Shown here: piece by piece, positions 35,218 through 42,756 of the stretch | Layout: every line of letters starts with the position of its first letter | How positions within the stretch are numbered: the first letter of the stretch is position 1 | Assembly: GCA_029553165.1 (NCBI GenBank) | Contig: JAKPCT010000185.1 | Span: forward strand, 62,001 to 126,000 | Direction: 5' to 3' | Length of the DNA: 64,000 nucleotides | DNA from: Bacillota bacterium | GTDB taxonomy: Bacteria; Bacillota; UBA4882; UBA8346 | Translations under genes and position numbers: made by a program | The notes under the pieces: model-generated | Told to the model about the DNA's origin: nothing | Database searches by the model: none | The model's input: the letters and a program-made list of their open reading frames with translations, nothing else

Positions 35218-36480
35218 ATGCGGGAGCAGATCGATAGAATTCGAGAAAAATTAATCAAAGCCAAAGCTAAGGATGACCAATTGCAAACTTTTGGTTCCAA
35301 TAAACATCGCTACGAGCTTAATCCGCCACTTAGTCGTGAAGCGATTGCTGCCTTTGAAGCTAAAAATGGGATAACGCTCCCGGAAGAGTATCAATTATTT
35401 CTTACTGAGTTAGGTAATGGCGGAGCCGGTCCGTATTATGGCATTTATCAACTGAAGATCGATGTCTATGATCCTTATTTAGCGAAACATTGCAGGATAC
35501 ATCCCAATCTTAGTGATGAGGAATGGGCGGAACTGATTAAATTTTCAGAGCAGGATGATTGGGATGATGAAGAGTATAATGCGCTGTTTCAAGGGATGTT
35601 GGAGATTGGGACGCAAGGGTGTACATATTGTATGATGCTGGTTATCAGCGGTGAGAATCGGGGCCGGATTGTTTACTGCGATATGGATCTTCAGAAACCA
35701 TTCTTCACTTATGAAGCTAACTTTTTGGATTGGTATGAACGGTGGCTGGATGAGATTATCAATGGTTATGAAATGAGTTGGTTTGGATATAAGATGGGCG
35801 GTGATGACACCAAGCTGCTTGAGGTTTTTAGAAGTAGTAATGATGAAAAGCAGCAATTGGTTGCACTTGATGGGATGTATCGATTGCCTTCGTTATTAGA
35901 TGATACGATTATTTTTCTCGAAGAACAATGTCAAACAGGATCTGTTAATATTAAATCTGCTGCTTTAGGGCTGTTGACCAAACATTCATTTATTAAAGTA
36001 AAACCATTTTTACTGGAGCTGTTGGCAGATGAAGAAGAGTCGGTAAGGCTGATTGCTTTAAAATATATTTATTGGTATGGAAATATTGATGAGGTAGCTG
36101 GTGTAGTCAAAGCGCTGCTACCAAAGACTAATAGTGATGAAAACTTCCGATTTATCACTTATATCTTAGAGAAGAGCGCAATTGATGATGTTGCAATCTA
36201 TATTCCTTTCTTCTATCATTCGGACCGTGAGATTAGAAGAAGCGCCATTTATGCAGTTGGTAAATCAGTTAAGAAAGTCCAATACCTTAAGGACTTTATC
36301 AATTGTTTGCAGGATGATGATCCGGGAGTAATTCATGCTGCTGTCCAAGCGTTGAAAGGGGTAGTTAATCCCAGTCTGTTGCCTTATTACTATCAATTGC
36401 TGGAGAAGTATCCTAACGGGGAGCATTATATCAAATCAAATGTTCAAAGTAGGTTAGCTGAATTTAAACAACGTTATTAG
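35218..36480 (+). CDS. SUKH (SMI1/KNR4) domain protein with HEAT-like repeats
   Basis: The N-terminal half carries an SMI1/KNR4-type domain (ITLPEEYQLFLTELGNGGAGP, followed by an acidic segment). This fold is common in immunity proteins against secreted toxins but also in other roles. Residues of about 200-420 are alpha-helical HEAT-like repeats (VNIKSAALGLLTKHSF, EEESVRLIALKYIYWYG, DREIRRSAIYAVGKSV, DDPGVIHAAVQALKGV). ATG 35218 follows AGAGGTG. No toxin gene is adjacent, so an immunity role is unproven. The nearest neighbours are a toxin–antitoxin pair and a membrane-protein pair. Confidence 0.75.
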   Translation: MREQIDRIREKLIKAKAKDDQLQTFGSNKHRYELNPPLSREAIAAFEAKNGITLPEEYQLFLTELGNGGAGPYYGIYQLKIDVYDPYLAKHCRIHPNLSDEEWAELIKFSEQDDWDDEEYNALFQGMLEIGTQGCTYCMMLVISGENRGRIVYCDMDLQKPFFTYEANFLDWYERWLDEIINGYEMSWFGYKMGGDDTKLLEVFRSSNDEKQQLVALDGMYRLPSLLDDTIIFLEEQCQTGSVNIKSAALGLLTKHSFIKVKPFLLELLADEEESVRLIALKYIYWYGNIDEVAGVVKALLPKTNSDENFRFITYILEKSAIDDVAIYIPFFYHSDREIRRSAIYAVGKSVKKVQYLKDFINCLQDDDPGVIHAAVQALKGVVNPSLLPYYYQLLEKYPNGEHYIKSNVQSRLAEFKQRY

Positions 36481-36587
36481 CTTATTCTTATCAAGGGTGA
36501 TTAAAGATAACCCTGGTTGATTATTTTGTTACCGATTATAATTGAATTAAAGATAGATGAATTCTGTTGATGAAAGAGGTTGTCAAT

Positions 36588-39104
36588 ATGGATCTAAAAG
36601 ACCGGATTATTGAGTTAAAGAAGAGTCAACAAAGGATTTTGGACGAATATAATCAAATCATCGCTGATGTAAATACTGACGGAATAATTCAGGAGAATGC
36701 CGAATTAAAGAAAACACTGGCTGAGTACAGTAAAGAATTAGCTCAATTTAAGCAGAATGTTGCAAAACTGACTCAAGAGAATAACAAGCTGAAGTCAGCC
36801 TTGTATGAACAGTTGCTCAATGAGAAATTGAGTATCTTAAAGATTACCAATGAAAAACTGCAGACTTATTTTAAAAATGAGTTAGTCGCCAATAATGATC
36901 GTTTGAGTGAGCTGGTGCAAATAACCAGGTCGCGACTTGACAGACTTAAAGAAATCGCAGAAAAACGCTTAACATTGAAGAAGGAAGAATTCAATATAAA
37001 GATCAAAGAGCTGGAACAGCACTTTGAAGCGGAGTTAAGGCGTGAAGCGCAAGAATATCAGCAATCTTTTTCACAAATATCCAATGAAACAACCGTACGA
37101 AGGCAAGAATTAGAAACCGAAGGAATTTCTCAGGCAACCATTGAGAAGCGGATCAGGCAAAATCAATGGGAGTTTAAGATTGGGTTAAATTTAATTAATA
37201 AACTGGGGATTTTGTTAATTTTAATTGGCGTTGGGGCGTTCTTCCGGTATTCATATGAAAATTTTATGACCGATCAGTTGCGGGCACTCTGCTTCTTTGT
37301 ACTGGGCGGGGCTTTTTTGGTCGGTGGCGAGTGGTTCTACCGGAAAAAACAGCAGATCTTTGCTACCGGTTTATTGGGTGGAGGAATTGCGATCCTGTAC
37401 CTGTCGATTTTTAACAGTGTATTTGGTTTCAAAATCATGGATTTGCAGACTGCGTTATTAATCTCGGTTTTACTGGCTTTGGTTACCGTTATTTTGTCGA
37501 TCCGCTATAGTTCGCAAACAATTGCCGCAATGGCTTTAATCGGAGGTTTTTTACCCTTTGTGTTTTATTCGTCAAATTATCCATTAACCGGAATGCTGGT
37601 CCCAGCGATGGGTTATTTGTTGATCTTTAATCTGATTTTGTTAGCGATCTCATTAAAAAAACGTTGGGATTACATTAAATATCTTAGCTTTTTAATGAAT
37701 ATTCCGGCGATGGTGTTTCTGGTTTTTCAATCAGATTTGTCATGGTTAACAATCGGTTACAGCTTGCTGACTTTTATAATGTATATCGTAACAGTGATGA
37801 GTTTTCCGGTTATCTACCAGGCAAGACTTCGCGTTGGTGATTATCTTTTGTTAGGTTTAAATACAATAATCAATTGTATTATCGTTTATTATCAGTTTAT
37901 TGAGCTGGATCTCCATCGTTACCTGGGATTATTTGCAATGATCTTCTGTGTGAGCTATTTGGCATTGGGTCAATATATTCGGCGGAGATTGGCTATTGAA
38001 AAAGCCGCACGAATCATGTTTTATGCAACAGCGCTTGGCTTTGCCGTATTAATTGTCCCATTCCAGTTTAATATCGTGTGGTGGCCGCTTGGCTGGTTGG
38101 TTCAAGGTATGGTAATGATGTTTGCAGGGGCTAAGAATAAGTACCGGGGATTGGAGTTTTCCGGTTGGGGAATCTTTGGGTTGTGTATAGTTTCGTTTTA
38201 TCTGGTGACTCTGTGGACAATTTTAACCGGAGGATCCGGGATTACCTTGAAATATTCAATTATTATAGTCGGAAAGATTGCAGTATTGTTGTTTTATCTC
38301 TACCTGATTCATCGAAATGAAATCCCGTCATTGAGCCCAATGAAGAGCTTTATAATGGTCTATAAGTATTATACCATTATTGCTGTTTGGATCTTTTTAC
38401 TGTATAGTTCTTACCAATTGTCGGTAAAATTGATTCCTCTATATTATCAAACTTCATTTATCAATTGGATCCTGGTTGCTCTGGTAACGTCGCTGTTAGG
38501 GCTTAGCATCTCCCGAATCCCACTCCTGGTTGATAGAGCGGTAAAGGGTTTAAGTTGGTTCTTCTATATTATTGCGGACTTAATCGGCATTAGTCTGACA
38601 TTGTCTTACCCAGTGTTAACGGAGCTTCAAATGTATTCAAGTTTAAAATATTATGGATTAGCCGTATTATTTGTAATGAATATTCTGGTATTTTTGAATA
38701 TCAAAACAATCATCAAGCTGCTTTTGACAAGAGAAACCTTCAATATTGATAACTATTCATTCTGGCTGGGGCTGATCTTACTGGGGAACATAACTGTGTT
38801 TTTGATGTTTCAGTTGAATTTAAGCAGTACCAGTTTGATTATCAGTATCAGCTATCTGATTATGGCAGTAAGTTATATCAGTTATGGCTTCAGCAAAAGA
38901 TTGGTCTTGATTCGCAGATTAGGCCTTGGCTTGATTCTGTTTGCGACTGCCAAATTATTCTTATATGATCTTGCCTTCTTAAAAACCGGTGGCCGAATAA
39001 TTGCCTATTTTGTTTTCGGATTTGTCTTATTGCTGATTTCCCTGATCTATCAGCGGATTAAGAACAGCTTGGAGGCTCAAAATGAAGTCAATAAAATTTT
39101 ATAA
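36588..39104 (+). CDS. DUF2339 multi-pass membrane protein
   Basis: About 838 residues. Residues 1-200 form a cytoplasmic coiled coil, and the remainder holds more than 20 membrane segments starting with NLINKLGILLILIGVGAFF, the DUF2339 hallmark, and ending FVFGFVLLLISLIYQR. The function of the family is unknown. ATG 36588 is chosen because AGAGG lies about eight bases upstream; in-frame starts at 36567 and 36570 lack a site. It overlaps the next gene by 23 bases, and this pair occurs together widely. Confidence 0.88.
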   Translation: MDLKDRIIELKKSQQRILDEYNQIIADVNTDGIIQENAELKKTLAEYSKELAQFKQNVAKLTQENNKLKSALYEQLLNEKLSILKITNEKLQTYFKNELVANNDRLSELVQITRSRLDRLKEIAEKRLTLKKEEFNIKIKELEQHFEAELRREAQEYQQSFSQISNETTVRRQELETEGISQATIEKRIRQNQWEFKIGLNLINKLGILLILIGVGAFFRYSYENFMTDQLRALCFFVLGGAFLVGGEWFYRKKQQIFATGLLGGGIAILYLSIFNSVFGFKIMDLQTALLISVLLALVTVILSIRYSSQTIAAMALIGGFLPFVFYSSNYPLTGMLVPAMGYLLIFNLILLAISLKKRWDYIKYLSFLMNIPAMVFLVFQSDLSWLTIGYSLLTFIMYIVTVMSFPVIYQARLRVGDYLLLGLNTIINCIIVYYQFIELDLHRYLGLFAMIFCVSYLALGQYIRRRLAIEKAARIMFYATALGFAVLIVPFQFNIVWWPLGWLVQGMVMMFAGAKNKYRGLEFSGWGIFGLCIVSFYLVTLWTILTGGSGITLKYSIIIVGKIAVLLFYLYLIHRNEIPSLSPMKSFIMVYKYYTIIAVWIFLLYSSYQLSVKLIPLYYQTSFINWILVALVTSLLGLSISRIPLLVDRAVKGLSWFFYIIADLIGISLTLSYPVLTELQMYSSLKYYGLAVLFVMNILVFLNIKTIIKLLLTRETFNIDNYSFWLGLILLGNITVFLMFQLNLSSTSLIISISYLIMAVSYISYGFSKRLVLIRRLGLGLILFATAKLFLYDLAFLKTGGRIIAYFVFGFVLLLISLIYQRIKNSLEAQNEVNKIL

Positions 39105-39960
39105 AGCAATTCTCTTCGCGCTCCTTTTATGGAGTAACAGCGCTTTAGCGATGAATGACTGGAGTTTATGGCGTGGTTATGGCGTAGTTACAGTTACGGG
39201 AGAAGAGCAGTATCAGGCTGTTGAGCTTCCGGAAAGATGCTATCGGTATTGTAATGAAGATTTAAGTGATTTAAGGATTGTTGATCGAAATAATAAAATA
39301 GTTCCGTACTTCATCGATAATCACGGAAAGAATCACATTATTAAAGTAACCGAACTACAATACCAGGTTGAAAATCAGGCTGACCAAAGTATAATAACGA
39401 TTGATAATGAAAACTGTCTGAAGATAAATGAAATCAAATTGGAGATTGATGGCAATTACCGGCGCCATTATACAATCTCCGGTGCTAACCGTGGAATTTC
39501 GTTTAACGGTGAGATCTACAATATCAAGTTTAAAGATGTTGCTCTTAACAGTTCAACTATTAATTTTAATGATTGCACTTTGAATGATCCGCAAATTAAA
39601 CTGATCATTTATAATCAGGATGATCTTCCCTTAACAATTAAAAATATTGAGGTTAAGTATCATGTAGATCGGGTTATTTTTGATAAATCATCCGGGTTGC
39701 AGCCATTCCTGATTTACTTTGGGAATCGTAGTGCCACCAAACCGGTGTATGATTTAGAGAAGTTTCGGGAGTATGTTGTTAAGGAAAAGATTAGTAAGGC
39801 TGTTATCACTGATATTCAGCTTAATGAACAAATACCGGATGTTAAAGTGAAGAACAATCAGGGTCATGAACAGTATTTCAATCTTGTTTTAATAATAATT
39901 ACGCTGATTTTAGTTGCCTTCATCATTATCAAGCTCAATAATGAGCAAACTAAAGATTAG
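39082..39960 (+). CDS. DUF3999-like exported protein
   Basis: Partner of the DUF2339 gene in many genomes. Signal peptide 1-23 (LLLWSNSALA), an extracytoplasmic beta-rich domain with YQAVELPERCYRYCNEDLSD and LRIVDRNNKIVPYF, then one C-terminal membrane segment (about 268-286) and a short charged tail. It is shorter (292) than typical DUF3999 proteins. ATG 39082 has GGAGG inside the upstream gene. The biological role is unknown. Confidence 0.72.
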   Translation: MKSIKFYKAILFALLLWSNSALAMNDWSLWRGYGVVTVTGEEQYQAVELPERCYRYCNEDLSDLRIVDRNNKIVPYFIDNHGKNHIIKVTELQYQVENQADQSIITIDNENCLKINEIKLEIDGNYRRHYTISGANRGISFNGEIYNIKFKDVALNSSTINFNDCTLNDPQIKLIIYNQDDLPLTIKNIEVKYHVDRVIFDKSSGLQPFLIYFGNRSATKPVYDLEKFREYVVKEKISKAVITDIQLNEQIPDVKVKNNQGHEQYFNLVLIIITLILVAFIIIKLNNEQTKD

Positions 39961-40154
39961 TATCTTTCTAAAGTTGTTTTATTTCGAGTGTTAATCACCT
40001 CATCAAAACCGTTTCTCCGGTTTAATTCTTCGTTTAGTGACATTAAATATCCGCCAGTAACATCCCAAAAATGATTCGGATTTAATTTTAAAGCAAGCCT
40101 TTGTTGGCAAACAGCTATGTTTTTTTAAAGGAATCAGAATTTGTAAGGAGAAAT

Positions 40155-40180
40155 AAAAAAAGACTCCCTTTGAAGGAGTC
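40155..40180 (-). terminator. Minus-strand terminator of the small membrane-protein gene
   Basis: GACTCC/GGAGTC stem (40162-40167/40175-40180). On the minus strand the stem is followed by seven T (plus-strand A run 40155-40161). It lies 11 bases beyond the stop codon of the 51-residue gene, and no T-run serves the plus strand. Confidence 0.8.
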
Positions 40181-40190
40181 AGTCAAAAAG

Positions 40191-40346
40191 TCAGACAGTT
40201 AAGACACCAATCAGTGTTATGAAGAAGTTAAATATGATAATGAGGGCGTTGACTACTAAGATGAAATAAAATATCCCCAATAAATTGTGTTTGAGTCTTT
40301 GAAAAAACGTCAGTTTGGTGTGGGAACTTGAGAGATAGAGTTTCAA
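40191..40346 (-). CDS. 51-residue single-pass membrane protein (small gene), unknown
   Basis: A TTG start at 40346 has GGGAG eight bases upstream, and the frame ends TGA at 40191, just before a dedicated minus-strand terminator. The product has a basic N-terminal third (KLTFFQRLKHN) and a strongly hydrophobic C-terminal helix of about 28 residues (GIFYFILVVNALIIIF and on), with no charged residue after position 20. It resembles in size and shape small membrane peptides such as type I toxins or regulators, but no family was recognised. It competes with an overlapping longer frame in another register that is hydrophilic and has no ribosome site. Confidence 0.6.
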   Translation of the reverse strand: MKLYLSSSHTKLTFFQRLKHNLLGIFYFILVVNALIIIFNFFITLIGVLTV

Positions 40347-40445
40347 GGACCTCACTCCCTTTCATTATCAATAATACTCTAATTATCGGCAGGATTTTGC
40401 TAATGATTAACCCAAAGTTTATATAAAATAGTGGAGGAAAAGGAA

Positions 40446-40844
40446 ATGAGATCAACAATGCAGTTTAGAGTCAGATACCAGGAAACAGATCAGATGGGAA
40501 TCGTCCATCATTCGGTCTATTTCATCTGGTTTGAGATGGGACGGACGGAGTTGATGCGCGAACGTAATCTCTCCTACCGTGAATGTGAAACAAGGGGATG
40601 GTTATTACCTTTAGTTGAGAGTGGCGCGCAATATATCAATCCGGCCCGTTATGATGATCTGATTGAACTTGAGACGGAGATGGTTTTGGATAAAGGCGCT
40701 GCCTTTGTATTTAACTATGTTGTCCGTAATGCCGTTGATCATCAGATTCTGGCAAAGGGTTTTACGAAACATGTTTGTGTAAACAGAGAATTTAAGATCG
40801 ATAAACAAGCTACGAAAGAATTAAAAGAATTGTTTCAATTGTGA
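40446..40844 (+). CDS. YbgC-type acyl-CoA thioesterase (4HBT)
   Basis: Hotdog-fold thioesterase of 132 residues. The active-site signature YQETDQMGIVHHSVYFIWFE contains the catalytic Asp, and MGRTELMRERNLSYRECE follows. ATG 40446 has GGAGG eight bases upstream; the GTG at 40431 would lie before that site. The physiological acyl substrate is unknown. It is monocistronic. Confidence 0.88.
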   Translation: MRSTMQFRVRYQETDQMGIVHHSVYFIWFEMGRTELMRERNLSYRECETRGWLLPLVESGAQYINPARYDDLIELETEMVLDKGAAFVFNYVVRNAVDHQILAKGFTKHVCVNREFKIDKQATKELKELFQL

Positions 40845-40889
40845 TAATGGCATAGTTTATTCACCGCCAATAACTGTTGGGCATATCAT

Positions 40890-40930
40890 GTATCAGAATA
40901 GGCATACCTGCTTCGCAAGGGATCTGATAC
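40890..40930 (+). other. Hairpin downstream of the thioesterase gene
   Basis: GTATCAGA (40890-40897) pairs perfectly with TCTGATAC (40923-40930), enclosing a smaller CCTGC–GCAAGG-type stem. No T-run follows, so it may be part of the leader of the LuxR-type gene or an RNA-processing element. Confidence 0.4.
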
Positions 40931-41077
40931 AGTAGATTAGGGTTAAAGGTTGAGGTACTGTATCGTTTCAATATAATAAGTAATAGAAATGGAGGAATTA
41001 ATATTAGTTAAGTTTGTCGACTTTTTACCTAATAGTTCACTTCTCCGCCCGTGCGAAGTGGTAGGAGGAGGAGAGGC

Positions 41078-41350
41078 ATGTCACCGTTAATGAATGGTAA
41101 TTGCCAACCTGAGCTTATGGAGAGGCTGAGTCCACGCGAACGAGAGATTTTACCCTTGGTTGCTCAAGGTTTAGATAATAGAGAAATTGGTAAAAAACTG
41201 TTTATCAGCGAAAAAACCGCTAAAAATTATATTACCAGCATCAGAAAGAAATTAGGATTGGCAAACCGGACTCAAATTGCCTTATATGCGCTTAGGGAAG
41301 GGCTAATCGAGTTAAATTCAAAGGAAGAGAAAGAATCTCCAACAGGCTAA
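41078..41350 (+). CDS. Stand-alone LuxR/GerE-type DNA-binding protein
   Basis: A 90-residue protein consisting of little more than the helix-turn-helix: LSPREREILPLVAQGLDNRE then [19 protein letters not shown]. It lacks a receiver or sensor domain, as in the late-sporulation regulator GerE, and its HTH closely resembles that of the DegU-like protein at 2 kb. ATG 41078 is chosen because AGGAGGAGAGG lies directly upstream; the GTG at 41051 overlaps nothing useful. A role in sporulation is plausible from the spore genes nearby but is inference. Confidence 0.82.
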   Translation: MSPLMNGNCQPELMERLSPREREILPLVAQGLDNREIGKKLFISEKTAKNYITSIRKKLGLANRTQIALYALREGLIELNSKEEKESPTG

Positions 41351-41356
41351 GAACTT

Positions 41357-41436
41357 AAAAAAGAGCCCTAATGAATCCCATGATTGTTGGCGAAACGTTA
41401 ACAGTTGGGGTAAAATTCATTTTGCGGCTCTTTTTT
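41357..41436 (+). terminator. Long compound terminator after the LuxR-type gene
   Basis: AAAAAAGAGCC (41357-41367) pairs with GGCTCTTTTTT (41426-41436). Inside are AATGAAT/ATTCAT and CCCA/TGGGG pairings, giving an 80-base hairpin with U-runs suited to both strands. Confidence 0.8.
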
Positions 41437-41587
41437 GGTAAGATCTACGCCTGTTTCCCGATTTTACATAAAGGGATCAATCAATAAAAGGAGAATCAGT
41501 GTAATACCGAAATAGTTAGACGGTTTAATTCGAAGCAATCATTACAGCAAACAATCAAGCAAAATAAGGAGTAACCAAGACAGCACT

Positions 41588-42169
41588 ATGAAACTTACTT
41601 TTAAAAAAATAATCATCGCCTGCAACACAGTAACACTGGCAGTTATTCTCATGGCAACAAACGCATTAGCAGTAGAAGCAGCTATCAGTAATAATCCTAG
41701 TAATTACCGAAGCATTAAAACTGTATCGAGAATCAGCCACTCAGGTTCAAGACGGTTAACCGGCTCTAATTTGGAAGCTCTAGCCATCTTAACTCCGGAG
41801 GAGGAAGTGATGGTGAAGCTGATAAATCAGGAAAGAATGGAAGCTGGTTTGGAAAAATTGGAGCTTGATGTTACCTTGATTGAACTAGCGCGGTGCAAGA
41901 GTACTGATATGGTCCGTTATAACTATTTCGGCCATTGTTCCGAACGACTGGGAACCATCTATCAACAATTAGAATCGGAAAAGATAATCTATGATGTAGT
42001 TGCTCAAAATTTGGTAGGGGCTCCAAACTGTATTAAGGCGTTCCAGAGGTTGATGCGTAGTCCAGTCCATCGGAGTAATATCCTAAATCCAAATGTAAAA
42101 AAATTGGGAATCGGAATTATCAAAGGCGGACCCTATGGGAAGATGATTACGCAGATTTTTTTAGGATAA
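41588..42169 (+). CDS. Secreted CAP-domain (SCP/YkwD-like) protein
   Basis: Signal peptide 1-31 (ending NALAVEA), a linker, then a CAP domain from about residue 75: LINQERMEAGLEKLELD, CKSTDMVRYNYFGHCS, AFQRLMRSPVHRSNIL and a C-terminal LGIGIIKGGPYGKMITQIF. The CAP core His and Glu positions appear conserved except for changes typical of bacterial YkwD proteins. Bacterial CAP proteins have various proposed roles at the cell or spore surface. ATG 41588 is 16 bases from AAGGAG, which is farther than usual. Confidence 0.85.
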   Translation: MKLTFKKIIIACNTVTLAVILMATNALAVEAAISNNPSNYRSIKTVSRISHSGSRRLTGSNLEALAILTPEEEVMVKLINQERMEAGLEKLELDVTLIELARCKSTDMVRYNYFGHCSERLGTIYQQLESEKIIYDVVAQNLVGAPNCIKAFQRLMRSPVHRSNILNPNVKKLGIGIIKGGPYGKMITQIFLG

Positions 42170-42223
42170 TTGAGGATAGTTGAAATATTTATTCTATTTT
42201 TTAAATAGTGATTTTGTGGGTAG

Positions 42224-42265
42224 AGCTGTGGCAAATGAGGATAGAGTTTGCTGACAGCTTTTTTT
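42224..42265 (+). terminator. Terminator of the CAP-domain gene
   Basis: AGCTGT-G-GCAAA (42224-42235) pairs with TTTGC-TG-ACAGCT (42247-42259), followed by T7. Confidence 0.85.
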
Positions 42266-42548
42266 GTTTGATTTCATTTTCTCTTCTTCTAATTGAAGAA
42301 GGTCTCAACATAAATAATCTAGCTTGTTTATAATAATATTCTTTTAAAATAACCAGCTCTAGATGGTTTTTTTAGCCAATCAAGAAGGTTGGCGTTGCGG
42401 GGAATCTGAAACAGGATGTTTCATTGACATCGCCATCGGAAGCCTTAGTTCTATAATACTCTAACCTGTTCATTAGGATGGATGAATATTCTATAAAAAG
42501 AGTTCTGTACAATTTAAATGGACCTTAAATAATATGCTCTAATTTCAC
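42266..42548 (+). other. Intergenic region before the SPOCS gene
   Basis: No gene was found. It holds a 7-bp hairpin CTTCTTC/GAAGAAG (42283-42301), a weak AACCA/TGGTT hairpin with a T7 tail (42351-42374), a GAAAC/GTTTC hairpin, and a TATAAT (42329-42334) lacking a matching -35. Confidence 0.4.
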
Positions 42549-42575
42549 ACCTCTGTCGAACGAACGCATATACTA
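42549..42575 (+). promoter_or_regulatory. Putative sigma-K promoter of the four-SPOCS gene
   Basis: AC (42549-42550), 16 bases, then CATATACTA (42567-42575) match the published sigma-K consensus AC-N16-CATANNNTA exactly. It lies about 180 bases before the SPOCS start, leaving a long leader. Mother-cell expression would suit a spore-coat-type protein. Confidence 0.55.
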
Positions 42576-42756
42576 TACTAAGATTTCAATAAATTTGGGA
42601 TAAGAATTCAGCAGTACCTAATAACAGCCTTAAATTTATAGATGGTTGTTTGATGCAATACTGAATTCTTTTCAGATAGATATTCAAGATTCAGTAGGAC
42701 TTCAGGCAATTTGCTGCTTGAGGATACTACTGAGTGACAAGAAAGGAGGTAAGGAC

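Noticed and set aside
36494-36516. AGGGT/ACCCT hairpin after the SUKH/HEAT gene
   Set aside because: Only five pairs and no adjacent T-run; not called a terminator.
40228-40458. 76-residue minus-strand frame overlapping the thioesterase start
   Set aside because: No ribosome site at its start and hydrophilic composition; the overlapping 51-residue frame with a ribosome site and terminator explains the region better.
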